Of a stretch of 64,000 nucleotides of DNA, positions 10,935 to 19,429 are shown piece after piece (positions within the stretch are counted from its first letter, which is position 1; every line of letters begins with the position of its first letter). The position numbers were made by a program, and so were the translations under genes. Under the pieces are notes generated by a model. That model was given only the letters and a program-made list of their open reading frames with translations. It did not search any database and had not been told where the DNA came from. Where the stretch lies: NCBI RefSeq assembly GCF_003208655.1, contig NZ_QKLU01000001.1:682001-746000 (forward strand), in the 5' to 3' direction. The stretch comes from Pedobacter nutrimenti. Lineage in GTDB: Bacteria > Bacteroidota > Bacteroidia > Sphingobacteriales > Sphingobacteriaceae.

Positions 10935-10942
10935 TACTTTTG
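10935..10942 (+). promoter_or_regulatory. Predicted -7 box of the EamA transporter gene
   Basis: TACTTTTG is an exact TAnnTTTG match 24 bp before the ATG at 10967. At the expected -33 distance (19-bp spacer) there is TGTA instead of TTTG, lying inside the right MocR direct repeat. This fits a promoter that needs the MocR protein as activator. Confidence 0.6.
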
Positions 10943-10966
10943 TAAAGAACAATTAAACCGAAGGTT

Positions 10967-11860
10967 ATGAATAATCAATCCACCACTGATTTATCCGGAA
11001 AAAACAACAATAAAGGCTGGTTAAACGGTCTGATCGGGGTACTGATTTTCAGTGGCTCCTTACCTGCAACCAGGGCTGCGGTACTGGATTTCTCCCCTGT
11101 ATTTTTAACCGTGATCCGGGCCACTATTGCCGGGGTACTGGCACTTTTTATTTTAGCTTTTTGCAAAGAAAAAAAACCTTCGGGTAAACAGATTTCCTCT
11201 TTAATTATCGTTTCCATTGGCGTGGTTATTGGTTTTCCCCTACTCACCGCGCTGGCCCTTCAACATATAACATCTGCGCATTCCATCGTATTTATTGGTC
11301 TGTTGCCCTTGAGTACAGCCCTATTCGGAGTGCTGCGTAATGGGGAACGGCCCCGTCCGGCTTTCTGGGTATTTTCGGTCTTGGGCAGTTTGCTTGTTAT
11401 CGGTTTTGCAATTTCCCAAGGCCTCTCTGCCTCTCCAACTGGTGATGTATTGATGTTACTGGCCATCATTTTATGCGGACTCGGTTATGCAGAAGGTGCA
11501 AAACTTTCAAAAATACTGGGCGGATGGCAGGTCATCTGCTGGGCATTGGTTCTGTCTTTACCCCTTATGGCACTTGCAACATTTTCACTCCTTCCAGCTT
11601 CCTTCACACAGGTTAGCACAGCAGCATGGATGGGCTTGGCCTATGTTTCCCTGTTCAGCATGTTGATTGGTTTTGTATTCTGGTACCGGGGACTGGTTCA
11701 GGGTGGTACTGCAGCCATCGGGCAATTACAATTGCTACAGCCATTTTTCGGGTTGGTACTGGCAGCCACCTTACTGCATGAACAGGTTAGTCCTGAAATG
11801 ATGGGGGTGACCGTTGGTGTTATTGTTTGTGTGGCCGGTTCAAAGAAATTTGCGAAATAA
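10967..11860 (+). CDS. EamA-family (DMT) transporter
   Basis: Inner-membrane protein of 297 residues with about ten membrane segments in two EamA repeats (roughly 18-145 and 155-293). The motif FSGSLPATRAAVLDFSPVFLTVIRATIAG is typical of the first repeat, and FSMLIGFVFWYRGLVQGGTAAIGQLQLLQPFFGL of the second. Drug/metabolite transporters of this family often export amino acids or related metabolites; the substrate is not readable here. It is divergently transcribed from a MocR regulator, which suggests a substrate linked to a PLP-binding amine or to PLP itself. No other gene follows in the operon. Confidence 0.93.
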   Translation: MNNQSTTDLSGKNNNKGWLNGLIGVLIFSGSLPATRAAVLDFSPVFLTVIRATIAGVLALFILAFCKEKKPSGKQISSLIIVSIGVVIGFPLLTALALQHITSAHSIVFIGLLPLSTALFGVLRNGERPRPAFWVFSVLGSLLVIGFAISQGLSASPTGDVLMLLAIILCGLGYAEGAKLSKILGGWQVICWALVLSLPLMALATFSLLPASFTQVSTAAWMGLAYVSLFSMLIGFVFWYRGLVQGGTAAIGQLQLLQPFFGLVLAATLLHEQVSPEMMGVTVGVIVCVAGSKKFAK

Positions 11861-11880
11861 ACAGATTTAACTACCTCGGC

Positions 11881-12267
11881 TTATACCTGAGCGGATTTTA
11901 TAACACAACTGCCCGCAATAACTTTCCAGCTGTTATCGAATTTTTTCCAAACCCTGGTATAGCGATAAATTCCATCCAATGGGAATCTGGCAAACGTTCC
12001 GGTCAATTTTATGGTTACAGCGACTACCGCGTTGTCTCCAACCAAGGCAACCTGTAATTCACTGGATTCAATGCTGTTCACCTGCATTTCTCCCGAACGA
12101 TAAGCCTGAAGGTCCATTTCTTTGCTGATGGTTTGTCCCATTGGATTAGTAAAAAGCAAATCATCATGAAGCAATGTATCGAGCTGCGAAATGTCACTGC
12201 TGCCAATGGCCTTAAGCAACTCCTTTTCAGCAAGGGTAACTTCCTGTAAATAATTGATATTTTCCAT
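11881..12267 (-). CDS. NTF2-like / SnoaL-like protein (DUF4440 type)
   Basis: A 128-residue cytosolic protein with the alpha+beta cone pattern of nuclear-transport-factor-2-like proteins: an N-terminal helix (LAEKELLKAIGSSDISQLDTLLHDDLLFTNPMG) followed by strands ending YTRVWKKFDNSWKVIAGSC. These small domains bind varied ligands or act as accessory enzymes; no specific activity can be read. It lies 20 bp downstream of the helix-turn-helix gene at 12288-13241 on the same strand, so the two are probably co-transcribed. Confidence 0.8.
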   Translation of the reverse strand: MENINYLQEVTLAEKELLKAIGSSDISQLDTLLHDDLLFTNPMGQTISKEMDLQAYRSGEMQVNSIESSELQVALVGDNAVVAVTIKLTGTFARFPLDGIYRYTRVWKKFDNSWKVIAGSCVIKSAQV

Positions 12268-12287
12268 TTTAAATTATGTTTCGTGTG

Positions 12288-13241
12288 TTATGCCCTGCCC
12301 ATTTCTTCAATTAAATGATCACAGGCAGAAAAAGCATTGTAAAGAAACTTGTTTCTGTGTTTTTCCCCCTGTCCGCTAAAAGACACCGATTTTTTGATCA
12401 GGCCCTGCATCCAGTCCCTGGTCTGTGCACAATAAAACTGATCATCGGTTCTAAGATAGTTAAAGGTATTGAACCGGTTGTAACAGACCATATTTTCTTT
12501 AAATTCTATTAAATAAGCAATACTGCCAAGGACATCACAATTATACCAGTTAAAACTATGGGCCGGATCAATTGTTTTTTTTGCCGCACTTGCGTACATA
12601 TTCATGTCCGTAAGACAATACCGGATCTGTTCCACTATTTTCCCTGCAAGTGTTTTATCACTGATATGACCTGCTTCAAAAGCATATCGAACCTGTTCTA
12701 TGGTTCCATGAATGGTATCTTTAGCCCATATCTCTGTGCTGGGAATTTCCAGATAAATCCTGTTCAATTCCTGAGAAACATGGATAATTTCCTCTGATAT
12801 GGCAGAAGTATCAAACTTTAGCGAAGAATTATCGGCCCAAAAGAAAAGTTTAAAACAGGTCAGCTCAGGGTATTTAAAAAAATGAAAAATGGGAATATCG
12901 TCCGTAGTGATCAGGATATGTTTGTCTTTTCGCTGCTGAATGAGTTTCAAATTTTCAAGCAGGTCTTTCAAATAGTCAAGCATATCGGGTTTTTCCCTGT
13001 TTATGCTCAGGTAATTGAAACTTACAACAGGTAACTGACGGGGCTGATAGGAAAAAGGCACTCCAAAATAATCAGAGAGTTTAATCAGCTGGGGCAAGCT
13101 CAAACTACTTGTAGCCCGGATCTTCTTATAGGCTTCATTTGTACTGATTTCTAAAACCTCAGCTACACTTTGGGCAAGGTTCTGATAATCAGGCAAAGCT
13201 ATTTTAAGTGCTTCAAAGAAATTGATCTGCGGAACATTCAT
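12288..13241 (-). CDS. Bacteroidota helix-turn-helix protein with large C-terminal domain
   Basis: 317 residues. The first 65 or so look like a Cro/C1-type helix-turn-helix (FFEALKIALPDYQNLAQSVAEVLEISTNEAYKKIRATSSLSLPQLIKLSDYFGV). The remaining 250 residues have no recognisable family; they are mostly mixed helical, with several aromatic and cysteine residues and no membrane segment. It is probably a transcription regulator with a ligand- or partner-binding domain. The upstream region is packed with short AT-rich palindromes (13308-13364), which could be its own operators. The NTF2-like gene follows 20 bp downstream. Confidence 0.7.
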   Translation of the reverse strand: MNVPQINFFEALKIALPDYQNLAQSVAEVLEISTNEAYKKIRATSSLSLPQLIKLSDYFGVPFSYQPRQLPVVSFNYLSINREKPDMLDYLKDLLENLKLIQQRKDKHILITTDDIPIFHFFKYPELTCFKLFFWADNSSLKFDTSAISEEIIHVSQELNRIYLEIPSTEIWAKDTIHGTIEQVRYAFEAGHISDKTLAGKIVEQIRYCLTDMNMYASAAKKTIDPAHSFNWYNCDVLGSIAYLIEFKENMVCYNRFNTFNYLRTDDQFYCAQTRDWMQGLIKKSVSFSGQGEKHRNKFLYNAFSACDHLIEEMGRA

Positions 13242-13307
13242 AAAAAAATATCTTAAAAGATGATTTTATCAATTTTGTTTAATATCAGAATTCAAATTCA
13301 AGATACA

Positions 13308-13364
13308 ATTAATCTTTAAGATTAATCATATACCAAAGTTAACTTTAAAATCAACTTTAAAGTT
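13308..13364. promoter_or_regulatory. Cluster of three AT-rich palindromes between divergent genes
   Basis: Three near-adjacent inverted repeats: ATTAATCTT-t-AAGATTAAT at 13308-13326, AAAGTTAACTTT at 13335-13346 and AACTTTAAAGTT at 13353-13364. They lie between the helix-turn-helix gene (start 13241, minus) and the repeat protein gene (start 13447, plus). They are candidate regulator sites, though AT-rich DNA produces short palindromes by chance. Confidence 0.4.
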
Positions 13365-13446
13365 ATCCCCTATGATGCATATAACTTTACAGAATAATTC
13401 TCCCTTTTCTCCTTCTTTACATTTGACCAAACAAAAACCCGGAAAT

Positions 13447-14103
13447 ATGAAACTTAAATTCATTATGCTGCTGATCATTGGAAGTACAATGTTCAGCAAC
13501 GCCCAATCACCAGCCAGAAAAAATCATCTTGGGGCCTGGACTTACCATCAAAAAAACGTCAACATCAATGGACTCTCTGTGGGCGCCTTTTCTGAACAGG
13601 GGGATGACCGGACAGGACAAAATGTCCATACCAACGGAATTAAAATCGAAGCTCTTGGTTTAGGCATCCTTCTTCCGCTTATACCCACAGACCCAATCCC
13701 AACAACTGAAAAAGAGTTCAGGGCCCTAATGAGCCATCCGGTATCCGAGCAGATCAATGGACTCAACTTGTCTGCTTCAGGAACCGTTTGCGATTGCCTC
13801 ACCAACGGTATCAGTGCAGGTTTTATCGGACAGTTCACCCGGCAGGTCAATGGCATCTCGGTGAGTTTATTTGGAAACCTGGCCCAGAAACACAATGGGG
13901 TACAGCTGGCCTTATTTTTTAATGAGAGTTATGCTATTAATGGTTTTCAAATCGCATTAAGTGGTAATTCCGGCAAACGGGTCAGGGGTTTACAAATTGG
14001 TTTATTCAATGAATCCGATGATCTGAAAGGTGTACAACTTGGACTGTGGAACAAAAATCAAAAAAGGAAAATGCCCTTGATCAACTGGAATTTTAAGGGA
14101 TGA
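13447..14103 (+). CDS. Secreted repeat protein (NG-x-Q-x-x-L repeats)
   Basis: Starts at the ATG at 13447 (MKLKFIMLL), which begins a proper signal peptide ending SNAQ; an in-frame start at 13372 would add 25 residues before the signal and is unlikely. Mature length is about 200 residues, mostly repeats of about 16-20 residues of the form VNGIsvslFGN, HNGVQlALFFN, INGFQiALSGN, VRGLQIGLFNE and LKGVQLGLWN. These resemble the LA_2272-type surface repeats found in Bacteroidota and Leptospira, predicted to form a beta-solenoid or beta-sheet surface. The function is unknown. It ends MPLINWNFKG, a familiar ending for this repeat family. A terminator follows. Confidence 0.75.
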   Translation: MKLKFIMLLIIGSTMFSNAQSPARKNHLGAWTYHQKNVNINGLSVGAFSEQGDDRTGQNVHTNGIKIEALGLGILLPLIPTDPIPTTEKEFRALMSHPVSEQINGLNLSASGTVCDCLTNGISAGFIGQFTRQVNGISVSLFGNLAQKHNGVQLALFFNESYAINGFQIALSGNSGKRVRGLQIGLFNESDDLKGVQLGLWNKNQKRKMPLINWNFKG

Positions 14104-14143
14104 CGGGCTAAAAACCAATCTGTAAACCAAGGGTAGGATCAAC

Positions 14144-14170
14144 AAAAGCCCCAGTCATTTCGGGGCTTTT
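14144..14170 (+). terminator. Rho-independent terminator
   Basis: Perfect 9-bp stem AAAAGCCCC / GGGGCTTTT with a 9-base loop, 40 bp after the repeat-protein stop codon. The 3' arm ends in TTTT. Confidence 0.85.
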
Positions 14171-14250
14171 CTATTCAACATCCGGGCCAATTTTATAAAT
14201 ACTATTTCTATCTTTAAAAAGCTGCTTATCTCTTAAAAAAGATTAAATAG

Positions 14251-15372
14251 ATGAACCTTTTTTTGATGTGTTTTACTGCGGGAGAATGTTTCCTGCTTAG
14301 TTTTTTACTTTTTTTTCACCCTCTGAAAGAGAACCTTTATGCCAATAGATGGCTGGCCTTGTTTCTGTTTATGATGGGTACGGCATTTATCGGGGTCTAT
14401 TTTAGTAAAACGACCGCAGGCATAAATTACCCCTATGTTTTTCAGTGCATTAACAGTCTTCAATTTATTATGGCACCTGCACTTTTCCTGAGCACATTGT
14501 ATTTTGCTGATCCGGTAAAAATTTTCAAAAAAAAAGACCTATCCCATTTTGCCCCCTTTATCCTGTATGTCTTTATTGAAGCCCTCTTTGTAGCCAGGGG
14601 ATCAGATTTCATGAAACAGCGGCTATTTGATATTGGAGACAACACTATTCTTATTCGAGACCTTTTACCCTTACAACTGTTGATTTACGTGCTGTTGTCT
14701 TACCGCGTCCTGCTCAACCATCAACAAAACTTACAGCGCATAACGGCCTCTTTCAAAGGCATAAATTTAAACTGGCTCAGATATTTTCTACTCATTTTAG
14801 CTCTTATTACATTTTTCTGGATCAATGATGCCCTCCTGGGATTCTCTTTACTACTCCAGATCACTCCGCTCATTTATACCGGATCTATATTTTTTCTGGC
14901 CTATTTCTCTATACGCCAAAGAACAGTTTTTGCATTTAACCAACAGGAACTTCAGGAAATTTCGGTCTTACTGGAAAGGCCTCAGCAGACCGATTTACAG
15001 AAAACGGAAAGACTCAGCGCCAAAGAATTGGACTTATACGCTCAAAAACTCCATACACTCATGACCACGGACCAGCTTTTTCTGGATAATAACCTAAGTC
15101 TTCCTATGCTTGCAGACCAACTGGGCTGCAGTATTCATGATGCTTCTTTTCTGATCAATAAACTCAGTGACGGGAATTTTTATACTTTTATTAATCAACA
15201 GCGCGTTGAGCAAGCAAAAAAATTACTCAGTTCCGGAAAAAACAGTGAGCTGAATATGCTTGGTATTGCTTTTGCTTCCGGCTTCAATTCCAAAACGGCT
15301 TTTAACACAGCTTTTAAAAAATATTGTGGCATGTCACCTACGACCTATGCAAAAAGGTATGGCAGTACTTAA
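14251..15372 (+). CDS. Membrane-anchored AraC-family transcriptional regulator
   Basis: 373 residues. The first 225 hold about six or seven membrane segments (starting MNLFLMCFTAGECFLLSFLLFF). A linker is followed by a C-terminal AraC-type DNA-binding domain (about 255-370) with LPMLADQLGCSIHDASFLINKL and the family signature GIAFASGFNSKTAFNTAFKKYCGMSPTTYAKRY. Such 7TM-AraC proteins are common in Bacteroidota; they probably sense a signal at the membrane and control a nearby gene. The next gene downstream, an Ntn hydrolase fusion, is a possible target by position only. Confidence 0.9.
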   Translation: MNLFLMCFTAGECFLLSFLLFFHPLKENLYANRWLALFLFMMGTAFIGVYFSKTTAGINYPYVFQCINSLQFIMAPALFLSTLYFADPVKIFKKKDLSHFAPFILYVFIEALFVARGSDFMKQRLFDIGDNTILIRDLLPLQLLIYVLLSYRVLLNHQQNLQRITASFKGINLNWLRYFLLILALITFFWINDALLGFSLLLQITPLIYTGSIFFLAYFSIRQRTVFAFNQQELQEISVLLERPQQTDLQKTERLSAKELDLYAQKLHTLMTTDQLFLDNNLSLPMLADQLGCSIHDASFLINKLSDGNFYTFINQQRVEQAKKLLSSGKNSELNMLGIAFASGFNSKTAFNTAFKKYCGMSPTTYAKRYGST

Positions 15373-15451
15373 AAAAGCTGTTCCGATTTATCCAGACGAA
15401 CAACATCCAGGTGCTTAGAACAGAGATTTGCTGCATCAATCATTAAAAACA

Positions 15452-16876
15452 ATGAAAGCGAAATTTTCTGTTATCCTGATGCTGCTCATCAACCTCTTTA
15501 TTCTAAATGGCCGCATCGCTGCCTGCACCATATTTATGGCCAACGATGGACACCATGTCTGGGTTGGCAATAATGAAGACGAATCTCCCGTTCTTACCTA
15601 CAGATTATGGTACTATCCTGCTTTTCATAAAGACTATGGTTACATGCTCTGGACAGAACTTTCAGACAATGAAAGCCTGAACCGCATCATGTACAAAAAT
15701 CCGCAGGGCGGGATGAATCAATATGGACTTTTTATGGACTATACGGCCATAGCGGAACTACCGGCTACAAAAGACCCAAAAAAGAAAGACCGGCAAGAAG
15801 AAGTCGTTACTGATATTTTGAAACAATGTAAAACAGTAGCAGAGGCTTTAAAATACATTGCACAATTTAACCTGATCCGTCTTACTGGCGCTCAACTTTT
15901 TATTGGGGACGCTTCCGGAGATTATGCCGTAGTTCACGGAGGTTACGTGCTCAACAAACAAAGCAAAAACTTTGCATTGACCAACTACAGCGTAAAAAAC
16001 AATTACCACGAAGCTTGCTGGAGAAGGGATGCCGCCATACAGTACTTTAATCAAAACAGTACTTACAGTTTAACTGAAATCAAAGATCTCCTGCAAAAAA
16101 CCAGTCAGAAGAAACCAAGCAACATCATTTCCAATTATTCTATGGCGGCAGATCTGCCTGCTAAAGTGATCCACCTTTACTATAAAAACGACTTCAGTAC
16201 ACCCAGGGTTATTTCTTTAGAAAAAGAATTAAAAAAAGGCAAGCACTACAGGGATATGGCTGCCTACTTTCCCTTGAGCATTAAGGATATTATGGTCAAA
16301 AAATATACCCTTGGAGGAATAAATTTAGTTCTATCTGCGTATCAAACACTAAGGAAAAATGATCCAGGCAAATACAATTTTAAGAACAACGACGCCCTGG
16401 AACTGGCCATAAGTGCCATTGCCGCAGATCAGACTAAAGATGCCATCCGGTTTTTGGAATGCCTGAAAAGCTACGACCCCAATGGGATCGCAATAAATGC
16501 CTGGCTCGGGGTGGCTTACCGTCGTGAGGGTCAGACAGAAAAAAGCAACAAATGTTTTGCATCTGTACTCGCCTTAGATCCAAACAACTATATCGCCACA
16601 CTTTTTGGAAAACAGAAGGCCCATCAGGTCACTTTCATGATGAATGATTTTCAGGCGGCTGAGCAGGTTTTCATCTTAGCCGATTTCTCCAAATGGCAGG
16701 CCATTCCAATGAAAAAGGAACATGGATTATGGACCTGTCAGATAGAAGTACCGCCTGGTGAATACAATTATAAATTCCTGGTTAACAAGGAGTATCTGGC
16801 CGATCAGCTCAATCTTTTATACACCGGTTCGGGGGAAAAAATTTATTCCAAACTTTATGTATGGCCAGGGGATTAA
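15452..16876 (+). CDS. Exported Ntn-type hydrolase fused to TPR and CBM48-like domain
   Basis: 474 residues from the ATG at 15452 (MKAKFSVIL); a TTG at 15428 is less likely. A signal sequence ends at IAA-C25. The segment after Cys25 (CTIFMANDGHHVWVGNNEDE, then GGMNQYGLFMDYTA and GDASGDYAVVHGG) matches linear-amide C-N hydrolases (choloylglycine/penicillin acylase type), where the N-terminal Cys is the nucleophile. Residues about 320-385 look like a tetratricopeptide repeat. Residues about 393-472 look like the glycogen-binding fold of AMPK beta/CBM48 (VFILADFSKWQAIPM, WTCQIEVPPGEYNYKFLVN). IAAC also fits a lipobox, so Cys25 could be either nucleophile or lipid anchor. Substrate unknown; this domain order is unusual. 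Confidence 0.75.
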   Translation: MKAKFSVILMLLINLFILNGRIAACTIFMANDGHHVWVGNNEDESPVLTYRLWYYPAFHKDYGYMLWTELSDNESLNRIMYKNPQGGMNQYGLFMDYTAIAELPATKDPKKKDRQEEVVTDILKQCKTVAEALKYIAQFNLIRLTGAQLFIGDASGDYAVVHGGYVLNKQSKNFALTNYSVKNNYHEACWRRDAAIQYFNQNSTYSLTEIKDLLQKTSQKKPSNIISNYSMAADLPAKVIHLYYKNDFSTPRVISLEKELKKGKHYRDMAAYFPLSIKDIMVKKYTLGGINLVLSAYQTLRKNDPGKYNFKNNDALELAISAIAADQTKDAIRFLECLKSYDPNGIAINAWLGVAYRREGQTEKSNKCFASVLALDPNNYIATLFGKQKAHQVTFMMNDFQAAEQVFILADFSKWQAIPMKKEHGLWTCQIEVPPGEYNYKFLVNKEYLADQLNLLYTGSGEKIYSKLYVWPGD

Positions 16877-16884
16877 AAAGAATG

Positions 16885-17751
16885 TCATTTCTTTAAAAAC
16901 TGTTCTTCCAGTTTTTTTAACGAATCGTTATAACCCCTATGATCCATAAAAGCTTCCGGATTATAGGGGGCTCCTGGTTTATGCTTAGCTTGTAACTTAA
17001 ACTGACTGGCATGGGAAGCAAGCCAAATGTCAAAAGATAAACTTTTCATAGATTTTATAGTATAAGCATAATCAGCAGCAATCTGCGGATAGCTGCGGAG
17101 CTCTGAAAATTTCTTATCCGTAACAATAGTAGGCATATTGGCAATCAAAACCTTATACGTCCTCTTCTTATCTTTAACTATAAACTGAAAACTACAGGAA
17201 CCTTTTGTATGACCTGGATGGTGCAGCATAACCAGTTCGGTACCGCCCAAAGTAATCTTATCACCATTGTGCAAAACACGATCAACTTTTACAGGTCTAT
17301 AAGTACTTTTATCTGCGCCAATGGCATAATCCGAACGTCCCCCATCTTCGGCCACTTCCCTGTCGCCCTGGTCGACCATAAACTTTGCCCCGGTTATTTT
17401 TTGTACAGCAGCCATGGCGCCCATGTGGTCATAATGAGCCTGCGTGGTTAACAAGATTTTAAGCGATTTAAATTTGAATCCTAAAGCCTCAATGTTTGTT
17501 TTTAGCTGCCCTACAGACGAAGCAAGACCAGTGTTAATCAGGATATTGCCTTTCGGTGTTGTAATCAGGTAACAGGCCAGGTCCTGGGTACCTACATAAT
17601 ACAGATTACCTGCAATCCGAAAAGGCGGATAAGGTTTAGACCATTCAACAGGGGTATCTCCGGGTTCTTCAACTTCCTGGGCAAAGCCCACAAAGGAATA
17701 AAACGTTAGCCACAAAACAGAAACAACAAGCTTAAAAGGATGCCTTGACAT
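16885..17751 (-). CDS. Subclass B3 metallo-beta-lactamase, GOB/PEDO-like (Gln variant)
   Basis: 288 residues from the ATG at 17751 (MSRHPFKLVV), with a signal peptide ending GFAQ; the longer frame to 17832 begins at a TTG before the signal. The metal ligands are Q104-A-H106-Y-D108-H109, H181 in HHPGHTKGS and H247 in SHASQ. Gln replaces the usual first His of HxHxDH, and Met206 (IANMP) lies where Ser221 is found in most B3 enzymes; both changes are known from GOB enzymes. The substrate class would be beta-lactams including carbapenems, by family. It probably shares an mRNA with the methyltransferase gene 77 bp upstream on the same strand. Activity is not proven by sequence. Confidence 0.88.
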   Translation of the reverse strand: MSRHPFKLVVSVLWLTFYSFVGFAQEVEEPGDTPVEWSKPYPPFRIAGNLYYVGTQDLACYLITTPKGNILINTGLASSVGQLKTNIEALGFKFKSLKILLTTQAHYDHMGAMAAVQKITGAKFMVDQGDREVAEDGGRSDYAIGADKSTYRPVKVDRVLHNGDKITLGGTELVMLHHPGHTKGSCSFQFIVKDKKRTYKVLIANMPTIVTDKKFSELRSYPQIAADYAYTIKSMKSLSFDIWLASHASQFKLQAKHKPGAPYNPEAFMDHRGYNDSLKKLEEQFLKK

Positions 17752-17828
17752 AGGAAACAAATAAAGCCGAAGATAAAAAATCCGGTTTACATATTCGCCG
17801 AATTTATTGCGCTGATCCTCCTTAAATT

Positions 17829-18443
17829 TCAATACAGCTTTCGTCCTATAAACCGGATTACAGAACCCATTCCAATATGATATTTACCTTCTTTTAAAAG
17901 TACTTCCTCTTCTTTTAACAAAAGGATTTCAAAGTTTTCAAAATCTGCCTCTATTTCTGAACAGGAATAGAGCATGTGCGCATCGGTTGGCCCCCCCACT
18001 TTGGGATTACGCTCGCGGTAAGCGATATGATTTTTACTAAAAGCTTCGAAAACAACCATACCACCGGGTTTTAAATAGGCATTTAATTTATGGTGAAATG
18101 CAGATTTATTCTCTGTTGAAAAATGAGCATAAATAAGCCCGATCGCATCGAAAGATTCTTTTCCGAATTCCAGCTCCTTTAAATCTCCAACACGATACTC
18201 CAAATTCACCCCTCTTTCTTTTGCAAGTCCTAAGGCTTTGGACTGCCCCTGCTCACTAAAATCAAATGAAGTCACTTGCCAGTTCAACCCTGCTGCATAG
18301 ACACCGTTGCGCCCTTCTCCATCAGCCGGCATCAATATAGCCCCCGGTTTCAACTTTAAAAGCCATTCTTTAAAAAACAAATTAGGCTCTTTGCCATAGG
18401 CAAACTCCTGTTCTTTATATCTTTCATCCCATACCTGGTTCAT
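17829..18443 (-). CDS. Class I SAM-dependent methyltransferase
   Basis: 204 residues with a Rossmann-type SAM-binding fold. It begins WDERYKEQEFAYGKEPNLFFKEW, a typical start for small TehB/thiopurine-methyltransferase-like proteins. The glycine-rich motif I is ILMPADGEGRNGVYAAG; motif II is near VGDLKELEFGKESFDAIGLIYAHF; and LKPGGMVVFEAF follows. The methyl acceptor is unknown. It precedes the B3 beta-lactamase gene on the same strand; a TTG in that gene's longer frame overlaps this stop codon. Confidence 0.88.
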   Translation of the reverse strand: MNQVWDERYKEQEFAYGKEPNLFFKEWLLKLKPGAILMPADGEGRNGVYAAGLNWQVTSFDFSEQGQSKALGLAKERGVNLEYRVGDLKELEFGKESFDAIGLIYAHFSTENKSAFHHKLNAYLKPGGMVVFEAFSKNHIAYRERNPKVGGPTDAHMLYSCSEIEADFENFEILLLKEEEVLLKEGKYHIGMGSVIRFIGRKLY

Positions 18444-18553
18444 CCTATCAATCCTTTTAGTTTACAGTTGTAAAGGACATTCATCCTTTAATCAGCACAA
18501 AATTAGTGGTTCATAAACTTCAGAAATAGGACAAAAAGAAAGTTGTACCGGAC

Positions 18554-19411
18554 TTATTTGAAATTTTGCCGGAAGGCTTCAGGGGAAAAGCCACTGTGTT
18601 TTTTAAAAAACCGGATAAAATAGGAAACATCTTCATATCCCAGCAGGTCTGCGACCTGATTGATCTGATTTGGCGTCGCCAGTAAATACCTTTTGGTTTC
18701 CAGTAATATGTGCTCAATAATCAGTGCTGAAGCGCTTTTTCCGAGCACAGCTTTACAGGCTGCATTCAACTGATAAACAGACAGGCTCATCAGTTTGGCA
18801 TAATCTGACACCCGTTTAAATTCAGTGATGTGTATTTCAACAAGCTCTAAAAATTTTTCAAGAACCTCCTGCAGGTATAAACCAGTATGGTCAGGCGTTT
18901 CTTTATTTTGCTGCCGCCGCAATTCGATAAAAAATATACAAAGGTTTGCCTGGATGATCTGTATATAAGCCTCTTTTTTTCCTGAGAATTCGTTATAAAT
19001 TTCACTCAGCACAGAAAACACTTTTTGAAAACTGTTCTCCTCAAACTGATAAAAGTTAAAGGCAGAAACCTTTTGCAGCAATTCTGTAAATGTTTTATCC
19101 AGCGCAGCATAAAAATCCTTGCCAAAATGCATCATATACCCTTCACTTCCCACTTTGAGCGTAAGCCGGTGCACCTGCCCCGGTTTCATAAAGTAAACCG
19201 AATGATCAGAAATTTCATGGTGCTTAAAATCTATATCATGCAGGCCTCTGCCCTTTTTCAAAACCAGAACATAAAAGAAATCATGGCGATGCAGTTCCTG
19301 CTGCATATCTTTTCCATCCAATAAAACCACCAGATCTTCTATGCCGAAATTTTCCAGGGACTCCGGTTTCCGTTCTCTGTTTTTAAGATGCCTTACCGGA
19401 ATTTTTTCCAT
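18554..19411 (-). CDS. AraC-family transcriptional regulator (cupin N-terminal domain)
   Basis: About 285 residues from the ATG at 19411 (MEKIPVRHL); the frame also opens at a TTG at 19420. The N-terminal half has a cupin-like ligand domain (LHRHDFFYVLVLKKGRGLHDIDF, then VYFMKPGQVHRL). The C-terminal 100 residues form the double helix-turn-helix of AraC proteins (SVYQLNAACKAVLGKSA, then VADLLGYEDVSYFIRFFKKHSGFSPEAFR). The ligand is unknown. It lies directly downstream of the small TPR membrane protein gene (about 18 bp), so the two are probably co-transcribed. Confidence 0.9.
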   Translation of the reverse strand: MEKIPVRHLKNRERKPESLENFGIEDLVVLLDGKDMQQELHRHDFFYVLVLKKGRGLHDIDFKHHEISDHSVYFMKPGQVHRLTLKVGSEGYMMHFGKDFYAALDKTFTELLQKVSAFNFYQFEENSFQKVFSVLSEIYNEFSGKKEAYIQIIQANLCIFFIELRRQQNKETPDHTGLYLQEVLEKFLELVEIHITEFKRVSDYAKLMSLSVYQLNAACKAVLGKSASALIIEHILLETKRYLLATPNQINQVADLLGYEDVSYFIRFFKKHSGFSPEAFRQNFK

Positions 19412-19429
19412 CCTGGTCAAAAGATTCTA

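Noticed and set aside
16893..16925. Possible hairpin AAAACTG / CAGTTTT with T run
   Set aside because: It lies within the C-terminal codons of the beta-lactamase (KKLEEQFLKK); a coding-derived match, not a terminator I can support.
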